Assembly: GCA_037389465.1 (NCBI GenBank)
Contig: JAZARR010000193.1
Span: 1,364,001 to 1,428,000 of the forward strand
DNA from: Baylisascaris procyonis
Taxonomy: Eukaryota > Nematoda > Chromadorea > Rhabditida > Ascarididae
DNA length: 64,000 nucleotides
Direction of reading: 5' to 3'
Shown: positions 1 through 12,900 of the stretch, one piece after another
Position numbering within the stretch: the first letter of the stretch is position 1
Layout of the letters: every line of letters begins with the position of its first letter
Notes under the pieces: generated by a model
Database searches by the model: none
The model's input: the letters and a program-made list of their open reading frames with translations, nothing else
Told to the model about the DNA's origin: nothing
Program-made: the position numbers and the translations under genes

Positions 1-3000
1 TGGAATAATCTGAAGACTTCAACACAAATCACTCATAGTCAGGAACGTTCGAATTCAAGGACAGCGCCTTATAAAGTTAATCTACTTAATCGACAAATCG
101 AATATTTTGATGCGGAATTTTTTGGAATTAGTCCTGCAGAAGCAATATTCATTGATCCTCAACAACGAATACTTCTAGAGATGGCACAAAGAACATTGGA
201 GAACGCATCTATACGTCAACTACCTAAGAGTACAGGTGTCTTTATAGCAATAAGTTCGAATGATTTTGCTCAAAAAGCGTATGCAGAAATCGCCGAACCG
301 AATGCATATTTAGCGGCTGGTACTAATAATAGTACATTAGCTGGTCGTATTGCTTATTGGTTAAACGTTCATGGTCCTACTTTTACCATCGATACAGCTT
401 GTTCATCGTTTGCATCGGCACTTGCAAGCGCATGTGAATGTATTCGTGGTGGATTATGTGAGATGGCACTTGTTGGTGCTGCTAATATAATCTTGAATCC
501 TCAATCGACGTGTGTACTCCAACGGGCACAAATGCTAAGCCCAAAAGGTATTTGTAAAGTTTTCGATATCGATGCAGATGGCTATATTCGTTCAGAAGGT
601 GTCGGTATGGTACTAATCAAAAAAATAAATCCTCAAGAGCATTTCGATGGTGTAAAAATTTTATCCTATTCAATTGGTCATAATGGTCGATCAGCTGGTT
701 TAACCGTACCTAATGGTCGAAGTCAACTAGAACTTATGTTGTCGACTATTCGACAAACAACTCTCGAAGAGATTTCATTCGTTGAAGCACATGCAACAGG
801 TACGCGTATTGGTGATCCAATTGAAATACGTTCAATCCATGAAGCTTTCAAAAAAGCTAATCTGAATCCAGAAATTCGTCTACGTTCTAGCAAAAGTCAA
901 CTTGGTCATTGTGAAGCGGCTGCTGGTGTTGCGTCTTTTTTAGCAACGTTGATATCATTGGAAAATGAATATGTCGTATCGAATTCGCATTTTAAGCTTC
1001 GCAATGAAGCATTAATGCAGAATAATACACCCATAATAACAAATGTCTTCTCCATAGGTGAAGAGTTGAACACTAAAGCAATTGCCCTTATGAATTGTTT
1101 TGGATTTAGTGGTTCCAATGTTTCGCTATTGCTTAGCAAATCGGAATCCATCGTGCCAGAAGACGGAATCCATAGGATCCGAGATGCGCAATTCAAGCCT
1201 TATATTATGGTTATTTCGGCACATCATCCAAGAAGCCTTTCAAAAATGAAGGCGAACTTTGCGAAATACATCAAAGAAACTGATGTCTCACTAGCGAATA
1301 TATGTGCAAAGCTACAACTAACAAAGCCATATTATCGCTATCGTATGGCCGCTATTCTACGAAATCATTGCAAAGAAGTGAAATTCATTGCAAATGAGAC
1401 GAATAAGAAATGGATAAAAATTGCATTCTATTTTGATGAACGACCAATTTGTGCGGCGAATATTGCAAATTTATATGAGAATATTGTAAAGTTCAAGGAG
1501 ATATTCAATCGAATCTATATGAAGTATGGTCAATCAACGAATCGAAATCCGATCGAAAAAGAAACAGATATAACGCTACAATTTATTGCGAAATTATCAC
1601 TTCTAATATTTCTTACACAAATCGGCATCTATCCAACGGTAATTTGCGCAAGAAACGATTTTGATCGTATTATTGCAGAAGTTCTTCTACGAAAAGCTAC
1701 CGTAAGAGAATGGTGTTCGGCAAATACCGTATCCTCAACAAATCCTGAAAATCATTGCGCCAATACCATGGATCCGTCAAATTCACGGATGAAAACAAAA
1801 ATAAGCGAACAACTTTCATATGGTCAATACGATTGTGTGATCAATATAAGCCGATTATTGATCTATAAAAGTGAAGAGAACGCTGAGAATACGATAAGTG
1901 CAAGTAGACGATTAGCGAATATTATAGCATCGCTATTTGTACATGGAATAGATATCAAATGGAATGAGCTTAACGATTTACCCTGCAAGAAATGTCTTCT
2001 CCCATCATATCCTTTAAATGAAGTAAGACTTTGGCCATTCCATACTACTGAAGAAAACAACTCCCCTCAAGTCAATGTAATTGTTGAGCCAAGCAATCGT
2101 GAGTCAGAAGATTCGAATCTTCAGAAGTCGAAGAGATTCTTGGAAGAACGAACCTCACGAAAATCTACAGACCAACACTCCGACATTCCGACAGTAAGAG
2201 CGAAGAAATCAATAGTTAAAGAGGAATCAATCGATAAAGCCATCACGGATCGACTAACCGGGGAATGCATCAAAACTGCGACATCGAAATGGCTATACGA
2301 GTTACGTTATTTGAGGCAAGCTTTACAAAATTCATCTTCTCAAGCGAAATTCATTGCTATAAATTCGCCGAAATGCCAACGAATTTTCCCTGAAAATTGC
2401 ATTTCGTCGCTGATTTTTTACAAGGGCGATGATCTAATACGGTTGCTTTCCGAAAAAATTCTCGAATGCAAATGTGGAAATATTGTTTACGAGTGGAAAT
2501 TTGCGCATGACGATCTCAAGAGTATGGCAATTCAGCAAAGTATTTTTCTTATGCAAATTTGGCAAACCCTTGATACGAGCATAAAAAATAATGTAATTTC
2601 AACTGCATGTGTTAACGTCTATAGTGAAGAAATTGTGGCCTATTCGAATACTTGTGCAGCCCTATTGAGATCATTGGCTGCTGAAAGACCACGGATTGCT
2701 TATCGCTATATAGAAATTGATAAGCTCGATAGGCGTTTTTTGGACGAATTATCATCGAATCATAGTGAATATGAAATCATCTCATACAAAAATGGTCAAA
2801 GATATGTGCAAAGATTATGTCCATTTGACCGCCAACCCATAAAATGTCGGACATTTAATCGCGTTATGATAACTGGAGGATTTGGCGGTATTGGTAAAAC
2901 GATTATTAAAGCGCTCAAACCTAAACTTGCCGTCATACTTACTAGACGAACAGAGACCGATCAGCCAACAAAAGAACTGATCGCTGAGTGCGGTGGAGAA

Positions 3001-3900
3001 ACGCAGGTTAAAGTGGTACAAGGTGATTGTGGTAATATAAAAACCATTAAGAAGGTTCTAACCGGATTTGCACCTCTTGATGTGATTTTTCATTGCGCTG
3101 GTATTATTGAAAATACCCTTATGGAGAATATGAATGAGGAAAAATTGCAACGAGTATTGCACCCTAAAGTTGATGGTGTTTCAAATTTACTGCATATTTG
3201 CAAACAATGCAATGTTCGAAAAATCGTTGCATTCTCATCCATAGCTGCGATATTCGGTTCGGCAGGTCAAGCTAATTACGCTCTTGCAAACGGTTTAATG
3301 GAAAATTTGATGGGATCGATCGATCGCAGTTTAACGATAAGTTGGGGACCATGGGATGAAATCGGTATGCTTGCTGGTGATGAGAAGAAATTCATTCGAA
3401 AACAAATCGAGACAAATGGATGGAAATTTTTACCACCTATTGAAGCCGTAAATATTCTGATTGAACTTCTAAACTATCGTGGTCATATTGTTGTGATGGA
3501 TGCAGATTTTGAAAGGATTTTATTGCGACAACAACATCTAAGAAAGTTTTTGCAAACGATTATGGATGTTGACGCAATCGCAAAAGTTAATGTAATTCCG
3601 GAAAAGCGAAAATTTCCTGAAGAGGAGAAAGTACTGACTTGCCGGAGAGGATTTTCTAGAAGCATCATTGAAAATATCATAAGACGAGTCAGTGGTGTCG
3701 AAAATATTGAGCCGGATGTCGGTTTCATGTCTGTGGGAATCGATTCGTTGATGATCGCCCAGATGAAAGAGATTCTTAATCAGGAATTCAACATTGACTT
3801 GCCGACCACCGTGTTCTATGATCGATGCACCGTGGACGCGCTCAGTGCTTATATCGATGAGAAAGTATGCGAACGAGAAGAGATTCAGAGTGAACCGAAC
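1..3900 (+). other. PKS module 1: KS - degenerate AT - KR - ACP
   Basis: The ketosynthase has an intact Cys-His-His triad: Cys134 in DTACSS, His264 in EAHATGT and His303 in QLGHCEAAAG. The KS-to-AT linker leads into a remnant of an acyltransferase. Its first strand (IAFYF, near 467) and the helix before the nucleophile (LLIFLTQIGIYP) are recognisable, but where GHSxG should stand the sequence reads CARND (549-553). The post-AT linker (LPSYPLNEVRLW, near 668) is back in place after only about 170 residues, against roughly 300 for a full AT. The ketoreductase has TGGFGGIG (958-965), Ser1079/1080 in FSSIAA and Tyr1093 in GQANYALAN, so it should be active. The carrier protein has Ser1249 in GIDSLM. 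There is no dehydratase or enoylreductase, so the expected product is a beta-hydroxy unit. Confidence 0.88.
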
Positions 3901-6900
3901 GTCGATGAGGCAGATAGAGATCAGGTTGCTATAATCGCTTATTCGGGCGCATTTTCTGGAGCGACAAATGTTGATGAATTTTGGAATAACCTTCTTGCTG
4001 GAAAAGAGAGTATAACCATTGAAAATAGTATGGATGATATGAACGTACCAGAGAATTCCTCCACTACCGAAAGGTTCATACACGCGGGTGGTCTAATTCC
4101 TGATATCGATAAATTCGATCATAATTTTTGGCGTATTAGCCACGGTGATGCTTCGTATTTGGATCCACAAATTAGAAAATTTGTTGAACATGCATATTTC
4201 ACTCTCGAAAAATGCGGCCTAGTGAATAGACGAAAAGCTCTACGTATCGCCGTTCTCGCCGGTGCGGAGCCATCAACATACGGTCGAATGGATGCGCATC
4301 GTGATGGTACAATCGAGAAAATGTTCGCCATTAACCAGAAAGATTTTGTGGCCAGTTGGACAAGTCATTTGTTGGATCTTCATGGTCCATCATTTGCAGT
4401 TTATTCAGCGTGTTCGTCTGGATTGCTGGCAGTCGTACAGGCAGCCGATCTCCTAAGAAGTAGACAGTGTGATGTTGCGCTTGCTGGTGCTGCTTCGTTA
4501 GTTTTACCAGATGCTATAGGTCATTACTATCAACCGGGAATGATCTATTCACCTGATGGTCATTGTAGACCATTCGATGTACAATCCGCCGGAACGGTAC
4601 GTGGATCGGCGGTCGGCGTTGTAGCACTTCGGCTACTTTCTGAAGCGATCCGTGATAATAATCCAATTCTAGCCGTTTTAGAAGGATATTGCGTTAATAA
4701 CGATGGCAAGATGAAGTCGAGTTTTACCGCCCCTAATATTAATGGTCAAATTGAATGCTTAAAGGGAGCGATTTTATCGGCTAATGGGGATGACGTTGAA
4801 TACGTCGAATGTCATGGAACCGGTACAGAGGTTGGTGATTCAATCGAGCTAATTGCCATGTCCGAGGCATATAGACGTCAACTCTTTATTGGTTCTGTGA
4901 AGGCGAATATTGGACATGGTTTTGCTGGAGCTGGTTTAGCGGGTCTTTTCAAAATTTGTAAGATTGTCGAAACACGAATGATCCCAATGCAAATCAACTT
5001 CAACCGCTTTAACGATGCACATCCTGCAACAAAATTTCTCATTCCTAAAACGAATACGTACATCAATCGAGAACAATTCCGTGTTGCTGTAAGTTCATTT
5101 GGTATTGGTGGTACAAATGTACATTTAATTCTACGAAATATTGCACCTCAAAAATCGGAGAAACTAAAGGATATCACACAATTTCATTTATTGCCAATTT
5201 CAGCTAAAACGAAGAGCTCTTGCATCGCACTTTGTCGTGCAATTTATGAATATTTAAATGACGAATCAAATCTATCCGATATTGCCTATACACTACAAAA
5301 TCATCGTGAATATTTTCGCTATAGAGTTGTAATAATTGCCGAAAATATTGAAGATGCTAAAAATCAACTCAACAACATTGATGATGTATTAGAAGCGAAT
5401 GAGCTAACGAACGATAATATTGCTTTCTTTTTTGCACCTCAAGGTGTTCAATATGTACGTATGGGAGAGATTTCATTGCGAGGAGCACCCAAGTTTTCTA
5501 AAGCAATGAAATATTGCTGTGATATCGCTTCTCGAGAGATTGGTGTTGACTTCTGGAGCGTTTTATATCCTGAAGTTCCTGGATCTAATGACTCGGATAA
5601 TATCGATCATACCAAAGAGCAGTGCTTTGCTCAGTGTGCATTACTTTCGTTGTGTTATTCGATTGTGCAACAATTGAACGAATGGGGTATTCAATGTGCG
5701 ACAATGATTGGACATAGCGTTGGTGAATATTCAGCAGCCGTACATGCAGAAGTATTCTCATTGGAGGAGGCGATACGGATTCTTGCCTATCGATCCCGCC
5801 TTGTGGCCACAACAAGAAACGCGAAAATGTTGGCACTTAGAAATTGTCCTGAACAATTTCCCGACGGTATCGAAGTAAGTGCTGTTCTTGGCGAGCATTT
5901 CAAATGTGTGGTCGGTGAGGCGGAAAAGATCGACGCTTTCAAGGAGTTACTAATTGATCAGGGTATCGAATATCGTGAGTTGGCAACAGAATACGGCTTC
6001 CATTCATCGTTTATGGATAATGTTCTACCATCATTTTCAAATTTTCTCGATATGTTTACCTACCGTGCACCTACAAAGAAGATTCTTTCGAATATCGACG
6101 GTAGACCGATTGTCTCTTACGATAAGGACTATATGGTCACTCATATGAGAGAGCCAGTTCGTTTAGATAAGTGTATTTCTAATTTGCCATCGAATATTAA
6201 AGTGGTTATTGAGATAGGCCCATCGGGCATATTCCAAAATTTGCTTAAAGAAGCTGGATCCGATATGACGGTCATCGAAACGATTTCATCGAGGCGCCAA
6301 AGAAATTGCCGCAAAGTACATCTATTGAATGTTTTGGGAAAATTGTGGTCACTTGGTTATAAAATCGAATGGAATAATTTACTATCGTCTCATGGAAGTA
6401 TCGATTCAAATCTTCCGAATTATCGATTTGACAGCATCGTTTGTTGGCATCATCGCATATCGAGTATCACTAAATCAGCACGAATTTTTCAAAAATGTTG
6501 GATTAAAGTTGGAAAATTGCGAACATCGATCACTCCGCTTAAATCGATCTTATTATTTCTACCCAATAAGTTGAATGCTTCATTACAACAATTGCTTATC
6601 GATTTAAGCAATCGTTTCACAGCAATTATTTGTGTTAAACCAACGAATAATAAGAATGGATTAACGTTTGGATTAAGTGATAATATCCTACAAATCAATC
6701 CATCACATGAAATTAGCTACCAACTCTTGGCTAATCATCTTCGACAGATGAACTTCAATTGTTCACTCGTATTTCATGCATGGAATATATTGGAGGATTT
6801 CGAAACGTTGTCAACTAAACAAATATTAGATCAAAGTTTTTATTCAATATATTGGATTAAACAATATCTCAATTGGGTTAACGATGGAAATCTAAGGATT

Positions 6901-9900
6901 ATTGTCGGAGTTGATAATAATGCTCCACCGGAAGTATTCACTCTACTTGGACCAATTCGAGAGTTGCATATGACACAATCACTTTCTTATGGTATATGTT
7001 TATCTATTTCCGATGTGATGGATTTTTGCTCTCTTCTTCATCAGCTATACTTTTCATCGTGGAAACCAAAATTCTGCCATCTTCGTTTTCATCGAAACTC
7101 TCTAGAAGAGATGAGTTTTTGTGAGACAAATATTACAAACAATAGTGATGTTTTTCACGATGGTGATATTGTATTAATCATTGGTGGTAGTGGTTTTATT
7201 GGTCAAGCGTTTATCAATTTTCTGTGCAAAAAATTCAATGCCCTTATCATTATATTGATTAGTCGAACGGCTAATTTACATATGAAAGAAATTCAATCGG
7301 CTAAAATTCTTCAAAAATGGTCGATCATTAAACAACATAAATTTTTTATTTATGATGCAAATATAGCTAATAAGAAGGATGTCGATACAATTTTCAAGGA
7401 TATACTTAAGCGACACTCACGTATTGATGTGATTATTCATGCGGCTGGACAACCAACTGCAAATAAACTTCAAAAAACTCGTGATGATATCGAAACGATT
7501 TTCGCGTCAAAAATTTTTGGCACTCGAAATGTTATTGATGCATTAAGCGAGAATAATTGTCATATTAGAAATTTTATATTGACATCAAGTCTTAGTGCCA
7601 TATTGGGAATTCATGGAAATGAGGATTACGCAGCGGCGAATATTTTCCTCGACGAGATATCCACTCGTTCATTGTATTCGATCGATAATCTTGTCAGTAT
7701 TGAATGGTCAGCATGGAATGATTCAATAATGTTCAACAATTATGTGTCGAATTCACGCGATCAAATCGCTCAAATGATTCAACAAAATTCTCTCTCCACT
7801 CAAGATTATGAGTGGATATTTTTTGAAGTGATTCAACATGTTGGTTGCAACGCTATATCAATTGTAAATCCTAATGACGTCATTGATGAACTGATAAGAA
7901 TTCAAAAGAAACCTTCAATTATCACATCTGATGACGTAATCAATGCATCAACTGAGGATACTATCAAAGAAATCTGGAAGCAATGCTTAGGAGTGAAAAA
8001 TATTTCCTCAAAGGACAATTTTTTCCATTTGGGTGGCCATTCATTGAATGGAATGCAAATCACATGGCAAATCAATAAACGATTTGGATGTGCATGCACT
8101 GTGAATGAACTCTTCAAGAATCCAGTTTTTGCCGATTTTTTGGAAGTAATTCAAATGGCTGTCGAGAGAAATTCCATCAACGTTTGTCTGCCTATGTCGA
8201 ATGAAAATTCCACTAACGTTTGTCTGCCAATGTCGGATAAGTTGCAACGGCTAAAACTAACGTTTGCACAAGAAAATATGTTCTTGTTGCGTAATTTATA
8301 TGCGTCAACACTCTACAATATTGTCTTCTCGATGAAATTTGAAGGGAACATAAATAGAAGAACTCTCCGATATGCATTATTGGCGCTGACCGCAAGGCAG
8401 ACATCACTTCGTAGTGTTTTCATCATTTCAGAAGATGAACATTACCAAGAATGTTACTCGCTAACAGAAGCCTACCAAAATATCGATTGGTCTTTTGGGC
8501 ATCATAATTTGAATTCTTTGATTGCAGCTGAGACATCCTTCGAATTCAGGCTGGATGTGATTCCCTTCAGAATCATTGCATTGGAAACTGAACTAGGCGA
8601 ATGTTATGTGATCGTCTCACAACATCACATTGTCACCGATGGTTGGTCAATGAGTGTGTTCGCGAAAGAAGTGAGTGAATTCTATCGAAGCTTTAGCAGT
8701 TCCTCTCCAGAAACCTCACGACGACCACCTCCTTTATCTCGACATATAGTCGACTATGCGATATGGCAACGAAGTGAACAAAACCTCGCGAACCTTGAGC
8801 ACGACCTCAGAATCATTTCTACTCGTTTGAAAGATTCTAGAGCAACACGATTATTGAAAGATCGCTCAACCTCTGCTCGAGCTTTCGTCAATACTCAACA
8901 ATATTGCTTTTTTCTACCACCATTTCTTAGACGAAGGCTTACAGAGCAAATCGTTTTACTCAATACAACCGAATATGTATTAATGCTATCGGCTTTTATC
9001 TGCTTAATGCGGAAATTCTCCGATGATTTCGCCAGCGATGAAATTGTGATTGGTAGTGCAATATCAGGCCGACCGTTTCAAGAAATGAATTCGATTATTG
9101 GTTATTTTCTTAATAATATTGTCATTAAAGTAGACGGGATTAAAGCAATCGCTCATACAAATGAAATTATTCGTACTGTCGAAGAAGCGTTAAATGAAGC
9201 GCGTCGTTTTGAACATGTACCATTTCATCAAATCGTTGCCAAACTTGGGCAACAAAGAAATCATAACGATAATCCACTATTCGAGATCTACTTCAACTAT
9301 CGGCATAATCTTGATTTTCCAATTGTTGAGATTCCTGACACGAAAACTACCGTATGCCAACATACGTCGAATACGGTCTTTGATTTTTCATGTACAATTG
9401 ATGAGACACCAAATGGTTTGAAAATAACCTTTGATTATAATTCTTCCGCTTATTATTCGGAAACTATATTAGAATTGGCTAGTGAATATATGCGATATAT
9501 CAGCGAACTTGATGCACGAGAAGAGAATATTCCACGCATTCATCATACAAGTATCTTTACCCAAGATATACCTGCTCATTATTCTGTGGATACTGTATTA
9601 GTAAAACAATCAATAATCAGCAATTCAATGATTGCTATCGACGATAAACAATCGAAAGAAACTTATGCAACACTCATAAGGAAAGCCACTTCCATTGCTT
9701 TTGCCTTAAAGCAGAAGTATCTACAACATCAAAGCGAACCGATACGTGCGGATAGTATTATTCCAATATATATGGATGCAAATAAAGGGCTTATTCCTCT
9801 TATAGCAGTACTCTTGGCTGGAGCTGCTTATGCACCACTTGATCCTCAAAATGCAATCAACTGGAATGTCGAGCTTCTTACAAATATAAAACCGGTTTGT

Positions 9901-12900
9901 GTTATTTCTGATACGATCGAATTTAGTGGCTATTCAATCTTAAATCCGGATCACGTCGATCCTTCGATTGATCGAGCTCAACTTAGAACACATTCATTAG
10001 CCGAATCGCTAGTTTATGTGATACATACGAGTGGATCGACCGGAAAACAAAAAGGCGTTTGTATAACGCATAAAAATTTGTTGCATTTCATTAGATTCGC
10101 AAGTGCTCAAATTCATGCACATCCTGAATTGCGGATATATCACTCGGTAAATACGGTATTCGATGTAAGCTGTGCGAATATTTTCACAACATTCGCAAAT
10201 GCTGCTACTTTGGCTACGGCTGATAATCGGCTGAATGCTGCATTTGAAATCGCCGAAAAACGTATCAATTTTGCCTATTTATCTTCGTCACTTTTCAGTA
10301 GTTTTGATAGTGTCCAACAGTCGAAGCTCGACTCACTTGAGCGATTGTTCGTTGGTGGTGAATCGCCGAGTAGTAGCGCCTTAAATGAGTGTCTAAATCG
10401 TGGAATCCCAATCCGACAAATTTATGGTCCTACCGAAACGACAATCTGGTCGTTGACAAATCGATGCACAATCCATGAAGATGGCGACTCGGTCGCCAGG
10501 ATCATAGGTTATCCAACAGGTAATCAAGGTATCTTGCTCAGTGATAAGTACGGTAATGAGCTTTCCGGTGGTAAATTGGCTGAACTTGTGATTACAGGTG
10601 ATGGTGTAGCAAGAGGTTATTTGAATATTGCTTCAAATGAGTTCAGTGATAGCGACCATCGAACTCGTGAGGAATTGGTTCTGAATAGAAACGGACGTCG
10701 TTATCGTACTGGTGATATGGTTAGAAAAATGGGTGCAAAATTATTATTTATGGGGCGAATTGATTGCCAATTTAAAATACGTGGATTCCGCGTTGATAGC
10801 ACTCAAATCGAAGATGCAATAAGAAGATTCGATTCAGCGATAAAAAACGTCATCGTCACAGCAACAGAAGAAGATCACAACTCACTGATGGCAATTATCG
10901 AAAATTACAAAATTGATGAGAAGAAATTAAGTGGATTTTTACATGAAATATTACCGTACTATATGGTACCACAAATATTTATTTCATTAGATAAAATGCC
11001 TTTGAATGCAAGCGGTAAAATCGATCGTCGTAAGCTGATGAAGTTATTTCTCGATGAGAAATGTGGGATGAAGGATAAACCCGAGGTCGAGAATTCAAGA
11101 GAGATGACGCTAACCGAAACAAAAATTGCTGATCTCTGGAAGGAACTTCTTCAACGATCAGATATTCATCTCTCGGATAATTTCTTCGATTGTGGTGGTC
11201 ATTCTCTAAGTGCTCTTAAACTTTGCAATAAACTCCGACAAACTTTCACTATCGAGTTGAAACCTACAGAAATCTTCACCTATCCAACAGTTATCTCTTT
11301 ATCAGAGCTAATCGAAAAACGAATGTCATTCGACGAGGAAACGATATCGCCTTTAATTCCACTTCGAGAATCATCTGATTCCAAGCTAAATTTATATGCT
11401 ATTCATGCAATTGCTGGATCTATATTTCCATATTATGGTATTCTTTCGGCAATACCAAAACGTTTCAATGTATTTGCAATTGAATATCGAAAAGAATATA
11501 CATCCCGAACACTTATCGATTTAGCGCACTTCTACGTACGTCAGGTAACTATTGCAAACTTTTTAAAGCATATCTTTTATATAGGTAGTGGTGAATTAAA
11601 GGCGCGTGTATATTTACCTGTACTTTATTTCCGGTAATCATTTATGAATGCAAATACGCCTTGCGTCATTTCATGATTTGTTTGTTTATTTCCTTTGTAG
11701 TGCGTAGATAGTCATTAATAATTCGTGAGCAATTTTTTATCGATTCAGGTGCAGCATCGAAAATTTTGCTCCCAACCTCCCTTCCTCATCTCTAAAGAAT
11801 CGAAGCTTAAACTTTCGGCTTTCAAAGGTAGCACATTTTGCACTCGCTGAACTTCAACACATAGTTTCGAAAAGGATTCGACAATTGGGTACGGCTTTTT
11901 CCCCGGAAAAGTAGTTTTTTTCTTCATCGAGGATTCTTTTGTTAGATATCTGTTTTCTAGATCAATAAGCATCGGAGAGACGCGTCGGTTTACCTATTAG
12001 GTCATTCTCTGGGTGGAATTCTAGCACGAGAGATGGCCCACATAATGCAACTTCAATCGGCACAACACTCACCACCATTTGTTGTAATGCTCGACTCATG
12101 GAGTGTTGGCATTGAAAATCTACAAATTGATGCCGTCAAAGAGTATCTCGAGGTATTCAAGTAGCGCTTTTTTTTGCTTTCAGTTAACACCGTCGTCGAT
12201 GTGATTTTTTAGGGGCATGAGGGATACATATGAGGAAAGAGGAAAAAAGAAAATGTTCTATAATTTTTAACGAAGTTCAAGTTCTTAAGTGAAAAAAAAA
12301 AATTCTTGTATAAATTTTATGAATATATTTAGAAGCTTTAAGTGGCGAAGTTTTCGTTCAACTGAGAAAAAATTTTTTGTTTATATCACAAGTCAAAAAT
12401 ATAATTTTTCAATACTCGTCTCTTTCTCTAAGTCAAAAACACTTTTTGAAAGCCCCAGAGGGTTATAAGACGTGGCAAACTGTAATTATTACTAACAGCA
12501 TGTATGATTCTGCATAACAGTATTTCTTTAACCATGAAGAAATGTGACACGAATGTTATTTGAAAGCAAATTATTTTTCTTTTCATTTTCTGAACATTAA
12601 ATAAATATTTAATTACAAAAACGACTGTTGAAATGATTCCCTCAAATTTTTAAAAAATGCTCGGATGAAAAAATTTCCCTAAATATTTTTATACTCGCTC
12701 CTTTTAATATGAAGTTTACAAGTGATAAAATTGTAAAATCATTTAAAAAAAAAATTTTTGAATTATATTCAATTTTTGCTATTTTTCAGTCTCAAATGAA
12801 ATTACTACCGGATCGAAGTATTTTCATCGATAGGGCGATGACTCTAGCTCCAATGCTTAAAGCGCATAGATTTCAAATCAACGATATTAAAATTTATCTT

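Noticed and set aside
3538..4083. 181-codon minus-strand frame inside the PKS
   Set aside because: It is antisense to the ACP-KS2 region, with no start context or recognisable domain; it is a shadow of the coding strand.
11545..11637. Reading through to the stop at 11635-11637 as the real C-terminus of the synthetase
   Set aside because: It would end the TE before its nucleophile. A good donor at 11545 and three downstream exons in matching phase supply GHSLGG, LDSW and GDH.
1..11637. Bacterial contamination as source of the PKS-NRPS
   Set aside because: The gene continues through spliceosomal introns at its 3' end and is followed directly by an intron-rich animal-type gene in DNA of similar composition.
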